Shown here in pieces: positions 53,281-60,665 of a DNA stretch of 64,000 bases (its first letter is position 1; the number at the start of each line of letters is the position of its first letter). Under the pieces are notes generated by a model. The model had not been told where the DNA came from. It searched no databases and saw only the letters and a list, made by a program, of their open reading frames with translations. Origin of the DNA: Bacillota bacterium (GTDB lineage: Bacteria > Bacillota > Clostridia > Acetivibrionales > DSM-1351); NCBI GenBank assembly GCA_023444055.1, contig JAEZRV010000062.1, forward strand, positions 1 through 64,000, written 5' to 3'. The position numbers and the translations under genes are program-made.

Positions 53281-54438
53281 TTAGGAATTTGTATTAGACT
53301 TTTGGAAGTATGACGGTGTCAATGCGGTGTCAGTGTTTGACAAATACAAATCAAGTTTTTCTATTTCCATTCCACTTTTAGAAACTTTATCTAAATGAGT
53401 ATAAATATTTAAAGTAACATCAGCAGAGGCATGTCCCATTAAATACTGCGCCTCCTTAATTCCAACCTTTGATCTATATAGCATAGTAGCAAAAGTGTGT
53501 CTCAATTCGTGTGGAGTAAAATTGTCTATTGCATTTATTTTACTATTTCCTCCAGCCGCAGAGTTAACCTTTCTCATTATACAACTCCACATACTCCTAA
53601 AAGAAGTTTCGGTCATTAAACCGTTAGAAGTTTGAGGTGTAAATAAATACATTCCATTTATTGATTTTACGTAGTTTTCAATAAAACCTCTTATTTTAAG
53701 AGTAATAGGCAAATCTCGGATTCCAGCAGATGTTTTAGGATGGGGCTTAATCTCTCCAATATTATTTTTAAAAACCAATGTTTTCCTTATTTTAATAATG
53801 CCATCTTTGACGTCAGATTTAGTTAAAGCTAAAATTTCACCTCTTCGCAATCCTGCATACAAAGCAAAATAAATAAATGCACGTTCTTTAGGGGTTAAGT
53901 CTGCTCTATCGATATATAGCAACTCGTTTTTATCAAGAAAACGTCTTTCTTTTTTGTCTTTTGATGGTAGCTCAATTTTTTTAGCAGGATTTTTAATCAT
54001 TAATTCATTTTCGATAGCTTGTTCAAACATCTGATTTAAAGTCAATTTTATATTTTTGAGAGTTTTAGTCAAGCCGAGTTTGTGACGGCTATTAATTAAA
54101 CCTTGAATATGAAAAGGTTTAACATCAATCAATCTTAAATGTCCTAACTCTTTTATTATGTGATTTCTCAATACATTATCATACATTTGCCATGTTTTAT
54201 ATTCTTTGTTTGTTTTATATGACTCTAACCACTGATTACCCCACTCTTCGACTGTTACAGTATCGTTATCTATAAATTCGCCTTTTCCAAGTTTAATTTT
54301 TATGTCAATTAATTTCTTTTCTAACTCTTTTTCTGTATACGCAAAAACGTACTCTCTTTTTTCTTTGCCGTCAGGTCTATATCCCATAAAAACATAGGCT
54401 TGATATCTACCATCTTTACGCTTTTTTCTTTTAGACAT
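53281..54438 (-). CDS. int: Tyrosine site-specific integrase
   Basis: A 385-aa phage-type integrase. An N-terminal AP2-like arm-binding domain (KRKDGRYQAYVFMGYRPDGK) is followed by a SAM-like core-binding domain (about 65-160) and the catalytic domain with Arg in YAGLRRGEILAL, Lys in RKTLVFKN/KTSAGIRDLP, HELRHTF (His, Arg), GHAS and Tyr in TLNIYTHLD. It is complete and lies 92 bp from the tRNA-Arg fragment, pointing away from the element interior, so it should integrate and excise this element. Confidence 0.95.
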   Translation of the reverse strand: MSKRKKRKDGRYQAYVFMGYRPDGKEKREYVFAYTEKELEKKLIDIKIKLGKGEFIDNDTVTVEEWGNQWLESYKTNKEYKTWQMYDNVLRNHIIKELGHLRLIDVKPFHIQGLINSRHKLGLTKTLKNIKLTLNQMFEQAIENELMIKNPAKKIELPSKDKKERRFLDKNELLYIDRADLTPKERAFIYFALYAGLRRGEILALTKSDVKDGIIKIRKTLVFKNNIGEIKPHPKTSAGIRDLPITLKIRGFIENYVKSINGMYLFTPQTSNGLMTETSFRSMWSCIMRKVNSAAGGNSKINAIDNFTPHELRHTFATMLYRSKVGIKEAQYLMGHASADVTLNIYTHLDKVSKSGMEIEKLDLYLSNTDTALTPSYFQKSNTNS

Positions 54439-54441
54439 AAA

Positions 54442-54939
54442 TTAATCTCCTTTTAAATGATATTTATGTTTTAAATACTCCATAAAATTCTTAAGTTCTT
54501 CTTGAGCTTCTTTAGGAAGTTGTTTATCGGAAACACTGTATTCTGTAGAAGCTTCTTTAACCATAGATACTCCTTGTTTAATTATTTCAGTTCTCAAACC
54601 ATCATCAAGTTCATAAAAGATACTAGGATCTTGCTCAAGGATATCGCTAACTGCTTGTAATTTATCTTCTTGAGACATATCGCCCAAAGCATCAAAATCA
54701 GATATTTTATATAATTCATTCACAATAGCGTTAGTAAGTGAAGTCTTTTCTCTTATTAACAATTCACTTGGAACTTTTAAAGCTGCTGCAATTTTATTAA
54801 TAATATTTGTACTAGGATTCTTTTTTTCGCCACGTTCCAATGCACTTAAATAACTAGAATTAATACTAGCCAGCCTTGAAAGCTCATTTACCCCTAAACC
54901 CTTACTTTCTCTTATTTTTCTTATATTAGTGCCAATCAT
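54442..54939 (-). CDS. Phage-type XRE repressor
   Basis: A 165-aa regulator with an N-terminal XRE helix-turn-helix (IGTNIRKIRESKGLGVNELS, then RLASINSSYLSALERGEKKN, residues 1-60) and a helical C-terminal half ending EELKNFMEYLKHKYH. There is no peptidase domain, so it would not self-cleave like CI. It is divergent from the Cro-like gene, with palindromic operators between them, and only 3 bp upstream of the integrase. It is probably the lysogeny/element repressor. Confidence 0.85.
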   Translation of the reverse strand: MIGTNIRKIRESKGLGVNELSRLASINSSYLSALERGEKKNPSTNIINKIAAALKVPSELLIREKTSLTNAIVNELYKISDFDALGDMSQEDKLQAVSDILEQDPSIFYELDDGLRTEIIKQGVSMVKEASTEYSVSDKQLPKEAQEELKNFMEYLKHKYHLKGD

Positions 54940-54956
54940 TAATGTATTCCTCCGAT

Positions 54957-54983
54957 ATAATGTATGCTACTAGCATACATTAT
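54957..54983. promoter_or_regulatory. 13-bp perfect palindromic operator
   Basis: ATAATGTATGCTA, one central base, then TAGCATACATTAT: a perfect inverted repeat starting 18 bp before the repressor start. It is placed to control the repressor-integrase transcript. Confidence 0.75.
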
Positions 54984-54984
54984 A

Positions 54985-54999
54985 TGTTGTAAGAACACA
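54985..54999. promoter_or_regulatory. Operator-like site, GTTCT class
   Basis: TGTTGTAAGAACACA; its reverse complement TGTGTTCTTACAACA resembles the two stronger operators at 55105 and 55128. A further weak one is GTGTTCTGTAAGGAC at 55077-55091. Confidence 0.45.
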
Positions 55000-55104
55000 A
55001 AAATCAATAGTAAATTTATGGTATTATTCGATATTTTGCGCAATAAGAAGATAATTTAGCTAAATCATGTAAAATCGTGTTCTGTAAGGACTCATTGTTA
55101 TTGC

Positions 55105-55144
55105 ATGTTCTGACAGAATATACTATTATGTTCTTACAGAACAT
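55105..55144. promoter_or_regulatory. Paired operators before the Cro-like gene
   Basis: ATGTTCTGACAGAATAT (55105-55121) and ATGTTCTTACAGAACAT (55128-55144) are near-identical palindromes 23 bp apart, about two helical turns, ending 21 bp before the Cro-like start. They are likely bound by the repressor and Cro-like proteins. Confidence 0.75.
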
Positions 55145-55165
55145 AGCAACAAAGGAGTGATAAAA

Positions 55166-55348
55166 ATGAAAATAAGAGAAATAAGAGAACAAAAAAATAT
55201 AGGACTTAATGAACTAGCTAGAACAACTGACATTAATGCAACATATTTAAGCCAATTAGAAAGAGGGGTGAAAGTAAATCCATCGAGAGAAATAATGAAA
55301 AAGATATCTGATGCTTTAGAAGTGCCAATTCCTCAATTATTTTTTTGA
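55166..55348 (+). CDS. Cro-like XRE regulator
   Basis: A 60-aa single-domain helix-turn-helix protein (KIREIREQKNIGLNELARTT, then DINATYLSQLERGVKVNPSR). Its sequence closely resembles the first 60 residues of the divergent repressor, suggesting both bind the same kind of operator. ATG at 55166 has AAAGGAG eight bases upstream. It begins the rightward early operon. Confidence 0.85.
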   Translation: MKIREIREQKNIGLNELARTTDINATYLSQLERGVKVNPSREIMKKISDALEVPIPQLFF

Positions 55349-55360
55349 TAGGAGGTGTTA

Positions 55361-55534
55361 ATGTTGGTAGAGTATATTTCAGTGAAACAAATGGCAGGAA
55401 AGTTGAATGTTAGTCTGGACACAGCGTACGAATACACGCACATGAAAGGGTTTCCAGCTTGCAAAATAGGAAGGACAGTAAGAATACCAGTTGATAGACT
55501 TGAGGAATGGCTTAAAAAGAAAATAATAAACTAA
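55361..55534 (+). CDS. Excisionase-type helix-turn-helix protein
   Basis: A 57-aa protein with a MerR-like HTH_17 excisionase fold: VEYISVKQMAGKLNVSLDTA at the start, FPACKIGRTVRIPVDRLEEW in the middle and a Lys-rich end. Such proteins act as excisionases or small regulators in phages. ATG follows AGGAGGTGTTA. It is the second gene of the early operon, 12 bp after the Cro-like gene. Confidence 0.8.
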   Translation: MLVEYISVKQMAGKLNVSLDTAYEYTHMKGFPACKIGRTVRIPVDRLEEWLKKKIIN

Positions 55535-55581
55535 TTGATTTAAATTTTATAAACAAAAAAATAAACCAGGAGGAAAACATT

Positions 55582-55959
55582 ATGAAATCAACAGGCATAG
55601 TAAGAAAAGTAGATGAGTTAGGAAGAGTAGTATTACCAATTGAGCTTCGCAAAACTTTCAACATTGAGGAAAAGGATGGACTAGAGATCTATGTTGATGC
55701 TGACTCAATAATCTTAAAGAAGCACGAAAGCGGTTGTATATTCTGTGGAGAGGTTAAGGGTGTAAAGGATTTTAAAGGTAAAAATATATGTCCTAACTGT
55801 TCGAATGAATTGAAGAATAATAAGAGTGCAGCTGAAAAAGCGCAAATCGCACTAAATCAGCTGTCAAAAGGTAAAAAAACTACTAATCAGATCAGAGCAG
55901 AATTTGGTTTAAACCCAATAAATGATAACGTATCAGATAAACTTATTACCAAAGCATAA
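55582..55959 (+). CDS. AbrB-type regulator with zinc-ribbon
   Basis: A 125-aa protein. Residues 1-50 are an AbrB/SpoVT DNA-binding domain (MKSTGIVRKVDELGRVVLPI, then ELRKTFNIEEKDGLEIYVD). Residues 51-75 hold two CxxC pairs (CIFCGEVKG and ICPNC) that should bind zinc. A basic helical tail follows. Similar proteins are common in clostridial phages and resemble the host transition-state regulator AbrB. AGGAGG precedes the ATG. The 3' end overlaps a convergent gene by 14 bp. Confidence 0.85.
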   Translation: MKSTGIVRKVDELGRVVLPIELRKTFNIEEKDGLEIYVDADSIILKKHESGCIFCGEVKGVKDFKGKNICPNCSNELKNNKSAAEKAQIALNQLSKGKKTTNQIRAEFGLNPINDNVSDKLITKA

Positions 55960-56275
55960 CTTTATAACAAGCTATTGAAGGGTTTGATTTTCCTGCATCT
56001 TTGGCTTCAATCATTGGCTTATATTTCATATTTAGTGTGTCGCAAACACTTGGTATCAAATTAGTCAATTCATCGTTAGTAACAGGAATATTAAAAACGG
56101 TACTAATAGAATGTGCCAAATTATTAGTATACATACAGTTAATTTGTTTTCCAAAGAAAAGCATATCATACTTTCTATGCAATTCATGAATATTTGCATC
56201 TGTTGGTGCTTGATTGACCTGTATACTTGCAGAACGTAGCTCTAAAAGTATTTCTATAAGTTTTTCAATTTGCAT
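55946..56275 (-). CDS. Hypothetical element protein, opposite strand
   Basis: A 109-aa protein of unknown family: mostly helical, no membrane segment, two Cys near the end. It is the only leftward gene inside the rightward early region. AAAGGAGGTTATT before the ATG is a strong ribosome-binding site and supports it as real. It could be a small regulator or moron gene expressed from the integrated element. Confidence 0.65.
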   Translation of the reverse strand: MQIEKLIEILLELRSASIQVNQAPTDANIHELHRKYDMLFFGKQINCMYTNNLAHSISTVFNIPVTNDELTNLIPSVCDTLNMKYKPMIEAKDAGKSNPSIACYKVMLW

Positions 56276-56402
56276 AATAACCTCCTTTCGTATGTATTGA
56301 GTGAAAAACTAATAAGGAGATTATACCACAAATTTACAAGAAAGATGGACAACCATAAAAATGTATTAACTCACTAAATTTAAGATACAGGAGGGGAGGA
56401 CT

Positions 56403-56699
56403 ATGGAAGAAAACTGGTGTTGTTTAGCAATAAGCATATTGTGCAATTGTACACCAGAGCAAGCCGAGGTTATTTACGAATTTGGGAAAAACCGCAAACA
56501 GAAACCACGAGTAAAATTAGAGCAAGAAGATTTAGAAGGTATGCGAAAGCATAGAGAAGAGGGATTAACTTGGAAACAGGTAGGAGATCTATTTGGGCTG
56601 AGCGAAAGCGGAGCATTTAAACGGTTTAAGCGGTATGAAGAGGATTGCAAAATGCAAATACAAGCCAGCACGTACATAGTAGCAGAGAGGGTGAGTTAG
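56403..56699 (+). CDS. Hypothetical early protein with helix-turn-helix
   Basis: A 98-aa protein. The C-terminal half contains a likely helix-turn-helix (EGLTWKQVGDLFGLSESGAF, then KRFKRYEE). The N-terminus has three Cys (WCCLAISILCNCTPEQ). The ATG follows GGAGGGGAGGACT. It starts a run of closely packed small genes typical of phage early regions. Confidence 0.65.
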   Translation: MEENWCCLAISILCNCTPEQAEVIYEFGKNRKQKPRVKLEQEDLEGMRKHREEGLTWKQVGDLFGLSESGAFKRFKRYEEDCKMQIQASTYIVAERVS

Positions 56700-56918
56700 T
56701 TGTTAGAACAAAACCTAGAAAAAAAGCTAGAGCAAAAGCAAGATGTTGACTCCGCAAAACGATGTACATATTTTTACAGTGCATATCTGCTTAAAGGAAT
56801 TTTAGCTAACTCAGGTTTAAACTGCAATCACCCGGAGCAGCAAGAAGTAACAATGGAAGAGGGACAAGCAATAGGGAATTGTTACAGCTGGTCTTGTCCA
56901 CTTAGAAAGGAGTACTGA
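56700..56918 (+). CDS. Hypothetical Cys-containing small protein
   Basis: A 72-aa protein of unknown family. A charged N-terminal 17 residues precede a part with four Cys (RCTYFY, LNCNHPE, GNCYSWSCPL) that may bind a metal. TTG start directly after the previous stop, with GAGAGGGTGAG upstream, suggests translational coupling. Confidence 0.6.
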   Translation: MLEQNLEKKLEQKQDVDSAKRCTYFYSAYLLKGILANSGLNCNHPEQQEVTMEEGQAIGNCYSWSCPLRKEY

Positions 56919-56919
56919 G

Positions 56920-57234
56920 ATGATTATTAATTTAGTAAGGCTAGAACCTAAAGGTATTGTACCTGTTAAAGCTCATAAAGTATTAGAAAAGCATTATCCA
57001 AAACTAAAATTGTATGCACATTATACACTGCAATTTGAAGGGAGCAAAAAGCGGAGATTGTATTCTATTTCTACAGAAAGTGGTTTTGCTGTTAATGGAC
57101 GTAGTTGTGAGCGATTAAAGTATGCAGTAAGTAATGCGATAACAAAAATTAATTATTTAGGAGAGGATAGAGTGCTTGAAGCAGAAAAGGAAAGGCAGCA
57201 ATACTGCAAAGTAAATAACTGGGGAGGTGAGTAA
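56920..57234 (+). CDS. Hypothetical early protein
   Basis: A 104-aa basic protein, no recognised family. It has a small alpha/beta look with a central LYAHYTLQFEGSKKRRLYSI. AAAGGAG precedes the ATG; 1 bp after the previous stop. Confidence 0.6.
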   Translation: MIINLVRLEPKGIVPVKAHKVLEKHYPKLKLYAHYTLQFEGSKKRRLYSISTESGFAVNGRSCERLKYAVSNAITKINYLGEDRVLEAEKERQQYCKVNNWGGE

Positions 57235-57237
57235 CAA

Positions 57238-57408
57238 ATGTGTAATTGTCCTTATTTTAAATCAGCTTCAAGAGTTCGTATAGACTGCAAAAGAGGGACA
57301 GAACACAAAAACATTACCATCAAGAAAAGAAGCCACCACATTAGCAAATATTGTAACAATAGATATACTCAGTGCAGTGTATACCGGGAATTACAAAAGA
57401 GCTTATAG
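57238..57408 (+). CDS. Cys-rich small protein
   Basis: A 56-aa basic protein with six Cys (MCNCPYF at the start, one in RIDCKRG, YCNN and TQCSVYR), suggestive of a zinc knuckle. ATG follows GGGGAGGTGAGTAACAA. It fills the gap between two phage-type genes in the same direction. Confidence 0.6.
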   Translation: MCNCPYFKSASRVRIDCKRGTEHKNITIKKRSHHISKYCNNRYTQCSVYRELQKSL

Positions 57409-57426
57409 AAAGGGAGTGAAAGAAGA

Positions 57427-57672
57427 TTGAGAAAACCAATGCCATTACCAGTTACGTTAAATGATTATCTTCTTATAAACCAGATGGGTTATGAAGTAAG
57501 GTTTAAAAATAATAAACCCATAAAGGTGGTAAAGAGAAAAACACTGGTAAATATTGTTAGAATAGTTTTCGAATATTTTAGCTGGTATGCAATTGTAACC
57601 AAGTACAAGCTACTAATAACAATAGGAAATATAAAACAAAAGGATAGAAAAGCGAAAGGAGCGAGGACATAA
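57427..57672 (+). CDS. Hypothetical basic protein
   Basis: An 81-aa, strongly basic protein with a short hydrophobic stretch (about 41-58, VNIVRIVFEYFSWYAIV). The family is unknown. TTG start after AAGGGAGTGAAAGAA. Could be membrane-associated or nucleic-acid binding. Confidence 0.5.
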   Translation: MRKPMPLPVTLNDYLLINQMGYEVRFKNNKPIKVVKRKTLVNIVRIVFEYFSWYAIVTKYKLLITIGNIKQKDRKAKGART

Positions 57673-57677
57673 AAAAA

Positions 57678-57711
57678 TCAGTTTACTTTAGTTGAAGCTA
57701 ATGTAAACTGA
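57678..57711. terminator. Hairpin upstream of the replication initiator
   Basis: TCAGTTTAC / GTAAACTGA, 16-nt loop, just after the small basic gene. May end its transcript or form part of an origin. Confidence 0.5.
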
Positions 57712-57717
57712 CCTACG

Positions 57718-57772
57718 AAATGCCGTATCAAATAAAAATCTTTAACTAAATTATATCACAAAATACGGCATT
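57718..57772. other. Long-loop inverted repeat, candidate rolling-circle origin
   Basis: AAATGCCGTAT and ATACGGCATT form a perfect 10-bp inverted repeat around a 34-nt AT-rich loop, 122 bp before the HUH initiator gene. Rolling-circle origins often use such hairpins to expose a nick site next to rep. The role is inferred only from position and shape. Confidence 0.4.
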
Positions 57773-57893
57773 AGTCAAAACTGAAAAGCGAAGGTTTTAA
57801 GCTTTTTCGACCTTGTAATAGGTATTATCTTTTCAACCATCACTATACAAACTATATAAATAAAATAAATATTTTTAGGAGGTAAAATTCCTA

Positions 57894-58649
57894 ATGCCGA
57901 TCAGAGAAAAAAAGATATATTCAGGTAACATGTTAGAAATAGAAATATATCCAATAACAAAAAAAGAAAGGAATCAATCAAGAAAGAAAAAACAAAAAGA
58001 AAGTACCACAAAACAAAAAAACTTAAACGATAAAAATGCAAAAAAACATCTAATCAGATTAATTAATAATAATTTTACAGACAAAGATATATCAATTCAC
58101 AACACATATGATCCTAAAAATTTACCAAAAACAATAGAGCAGGCGTTAAAAGATAGAACAAATTATTTACGTAGATACAAAAATTACTGCAAAAAGCATG
58201 GGATTAAATCACCAAAATACATAGCAGTTACTGAGTATCATAATCCAGATACAACAAAAGACAAAAGGAAAAAAATAAGAATACACCATCACATAATAGC
58301 AACTGGGATTGATAGGGATGATGCAGAAAAGCTTTGGGGGAAAGGGAGGGCAAATGCAGATAGGTTAAAAGCGGATGAATTTGGATATGAGGGTTTAGCC
58401 AGATATTTAGTAAAAGATCCGCAGGGTTCGAAAAGATGGACTCAATCCAAAAATCTGAAACAACCAATAATAAAAATAAATGATTTTAAGTACAGCAAGA
58501 AAAAGACAGAACAATTAGCAATGTACTTAGAAGATAGGGAACTATTCGAAAAACTATATCCAGGATATACATACACAAAATGTGAGCTGCATATAAACGA
58601 TTTCACCGGGAAACAAATCTATATAAAAATGCGAAAGACTGAACAATAA
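57894..58649 (+). CDS. rep: HUH rolling-circle replication initiator
   Basis: A 251-aa Rep-type HUH endonuclease. Motif 1 is PKYIAVTEYHN (about 108-117), motif 2 is IRIHHHIIATG (H131-H133, metal-binding HUH) and motif 3 is GLARYLVKDPQ (catalytic Tyr Y171 with Lys). The N-terminal 60 residues are Lys/Gln-rich. Such proteins nick one strand and attach to its 5' end to start rolling-circle replication or transfer. It resembles small Rep proteins in clostridial and streptococcal phages or integrative elements. ATG follows AGGAGG. The element therefore carries its own replication start. Confidence 0.82.
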   Translation: MPIREKKIYSGNMLEIEIYPITKKERNQSRKKKQKESTTKQKNLNDKNAKKHLIRLINNNFTDKDISIHNTYDPKNLPKTIEQALKDRTNYLRRYKNYCKKHGIKSPKYIAVTEYHNPDTTKDKRKKIRIHHHIIATGIDRDDAEKLWGKGRANADRLKADEFGYEGLARYLVKDPQGSKRWTQSKNLKQPIIKINDFKYSKKKTEQLAMYLEDRELFEKLYPGYTYTKCELHINDFTGKQIYIKMRKTEQ

Positions 58650-58672
58650 AAAATGAAAGAAAGGTGATTGTA

Positions 58673-59011
58673 TTGTCAAAAAGCTATGAAAAGCTAACAG
58701 AAGATTTAGTACAAGCTAGAACAGCTGCAGAGAAAGTAGCTATAGGAGAGGATAGCGGAGAAATATGTTTAGAATCACTAGCGATAAAAATTCCACACGC
58801 TAAAGCCAACGATGTTATTAATGCAATTAATAAAGCCGGGTTAACAACCTATGGGGCGCAAGTAATAGACAAAATGAGATATTTTATTATAGGCATAAAG
58901 AAGTGTGGTTATCGTTCATCTAGGCATAGAGCAATTGAGAAATTACATAAGGAAATGTTAAGCAGAGGGTACATAGTAAGAATTCATACAGAGCCGGAGC
59001 TTGAACGGTAA
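58673..59011 (+). CDS. Hypothetical element protein
   Basis: A 112-aa soluble protein of unknown family, helical at the start (SYEKLTEDLVQARTAAEKVA) with later strands. TTG at 58673 has AAAGGTGA six bases upstream; a GTG at 58664 is part of that site. It lies between rep and ssb, so a role in DNA replication is possible. Confidence 0.6.
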   Translation: MSKSYEKLTEDLVQARTAAEKVAIGEDSGEICLESLAIKIPHAKANDVINAINKAGLTTYGAQVIDKMRYFIIGIKKCGYRSSRHRAIEKLHKEMLSRGYIVRIHTEPELER

Positions 59012-59043
59012 AATGGCAAATTCACAGAAGGGACTAGCATAGT

Positions 59044-59448
59044 ATGAACAAAGTTATTGAGATGGGGAGATTAACAAAAGACCCTGTAGTTAGATATACA
59101 AGTGGAGAGGCAAAAGCAGTATGCAGTTTTACGTTGGCAGTAAACAGAAGGGGAACAACAGAGCAGAAAGCGGACTTTATAAATTTTGTTGCATGGGGCA
59201 AAAATGCAGAATTTCTACAAAAGCATTGTATTAAAGGTATGCAAATTGCTGTATATGGTTCGCTGCAAACAAGAAAATGGGACGATGCAGAGGGTAAGAG
59301 ACATTACATAATGGAAGTTGTAGCCTCAGAGATATATTTTGCAGATGCAAAAAGAAACGGAAGTGAAGAAAAATACGGTGATGCATATGAAGGTGGCTCA
59401 GATGGCTATTATCCATTAGATGATGATCCATTTCCACCATTCGCATAA
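59044..59448 (+). CDS. ssb: Single-stranded DNA-binding protein
   Basis: A 134-aa SSB: OB-fold with NKVIEMGRLTKDPVVRYTSG, AVCSFTLAVNR, DFINFVAWGKNAEFLQKHC, GMQIAVYGSLQTRKW. The acidic tail ends DDDPFPPF, the classic partner-binding tip. It supports the element's single-strand replication stage together with the HUH Rep. Usual length for phage SSB. Confidence 0.95.
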   Translation: MNKVIEMGRLTKDPVVRYTSGEAKAVCSFTLAVNRRGTTEQKADFINFVAWGKNAEFLQKHCIKGMQIAVYGSLQTRKWDDAEGKRHYIMEVVASEIYFADAKRNGSEEKYGDAYEGGSDGYYPLDDDPFPPFA

Positions 59449-59463
59449 GGAGGGCTGAGAAAC

Positions 59464-59859
59464 ATGTCAGGCACAAAGAAAGCTAATTACAAAATACCAC
59501 ACGCTACTGAAAGCGTTGAACAAATAAACCTCTTCCGCTGGGCGATACTGCAAGAGTGCAAATGCCCTGAGTTAATGTTATTACACCATATTCCAAACGG
59601 TGGCAAAAGAGATAAAAGGACTGCAGCAAGGTTAAAGTTGGAAGGAGTAAAAGCAGGAGTGCCAGATATATCCCTTCCAGTATCAAGAGGCAAGTACCAT
59701 GGCTTGTACATAGAATTAAAAGCTGGAGACAACACAACAACAGACAATCAGGACAAATGGATTTCACGTCTACAGAAGCAAGGTTATCAAGTAAATGTAT
59801 GTTACGGCTGGGAAGAGGCAGCAGAAGTAATAACAAACTATCTAAATCAAAAATCTTAA
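59464..59859 (+). CDS. VRR-NUC domain nuclease
   Basis: A 131-aa single-domain PD-(D/E)xK nuclease of the VRR-NUC family, common in phages. Motifs: an early Glu in TESVEQINLFRWA, GVPDISLPV (Asp), YIELKAGDN (ExK) and a helix with TDNQDKWISRLQKQGY. Viral members often cleave Holliday-junction-like or branched DNA. AAGGAGG precedes the ATG. It lies in the replication block. Confidence 0.9.
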   Translation: MSGTKKANYKIPHATESVEQINLFRWAILQECKCPELMLLHHIPNGGKRDKRTAARLKLEGVKAGVPDISLPVSRGKYHGLYIELKAGDNTTTDNQDKWISRLQKQGYQVNVCYGWEEAAEVITNYLNQKS

Positions 59860-59898
59860 GCCCAAGTCTAATTTAAATATAAGGAGGAATGAAGAGGA

Positions 59899-60663
59899 AT
59901 GAAAACAATTAGTTTAATAAAACTTAAAGGCGGAGTAGGAAACACGTTTACGGCAATTCAGATCGCTTATAATTTATGGCTTGCAGGCAAGAAGGTTCTT
60001 TTGATAGATAACGACAAACAAGGAAACTTATCAAAATTTTATGATGTGTACAGTGATACAGAGCTAAGTGCTACTGCTCAATTGTTGGGTGTGAGCTATC
60101 CGAACTTAAAAGAACTGGAGAAGGAAACGCAATACAAGAATCTGTGGATTATAAATGCAAATATGAGCCTTCTAACAGCTACAACGGATTTAACAAAAAC
60201 AGAGGCTAGCGATCAGCATTTAAGATTTAGAAGAATAATAAATCAAGCTGAGCAAATGGGGTATGAATACTTGATAATTGATAACCCGCCAGATATGGGA
60301 CTAAACGTTATTAATGCTCTTATGGTGACGGAGGATGTTATTGTACCACTAAAAATAGATGAATGGGCTTTGGAGGGCTTAGACATTGTTATAGATCAGA
60401 TTGAGAATGCCAAAGCACTTAATAGTAAAATTCGATTTGCAGGAACTTTAATAACTAACTACAGAAAAAACGATACCAACATAGCGGGAGTAGATTGGCT
60501 CAAAGCAAATAATTACAGGGTATTTGAAACAAAGATAAGATATAGCGATAAAGCGACTGAGAGCATATTTTTTCACAAAGCAGTACAAGAGTATAGCTCT
60601 AGAAGTTCAGTAGCTATAGATTATAAAAAGTTTGTAAAAGAGTATTTAAACGGGAGGGCTTAA
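59899..60663 (+). CDS. parA: ParA-family ATPase with deviant Walker A
   Basis: A 254-aa plasmid-partition ATPase. The deviant Walker A of ParA/MinD is normally KGGVGKTT; here LKGGVGNTF replaces the P-loop Lys with Asn (N15; codon AAC) while the signature Lys (K10) remains. Walker A' is VLLIDNDKQGN and Walker B YLIIDNPPDMG, with Asn instead of Asp in the former (DxD-type) position. The fold is otherwise full length, and parB follows 2 bp later. It might bind but not hydrolyse ATP efficiently. It should help segregate an extrachromosomal form of the element. Confidence 0.88.
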   Translation: MKTISLIKLKGGVGNTFTAIQIAYNLWLAGKKVLLIDNDKQGNLSKFYDVYSDTELSATAQLLGVSYPNLKELEKETQYKNLWIINANMSLLTATTDLTKTEASDQHLRFRRIINQAEQMGYEYLIIDNPPDMGLNVINALMVTEDVIVPLKIDEWALEGLDIVIDQIENAKALNSKIRFAGTLITNYRKNDTNIAGVDWLKANNYRVFETKIRYSDKATESIFFHKAVQEYSSRSSVAIDYKKFVKEYLNGRA

Positions 60664-60665
60664 TC

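Noticed and set aside
55105..55144. LexA/SOS boxes before the Cro-like gene
   Set aside because: The sites read GTTCT..AGAAC; the Gram-positive SOS box is GAAC-N4-GTTC, the opposite arrangement.
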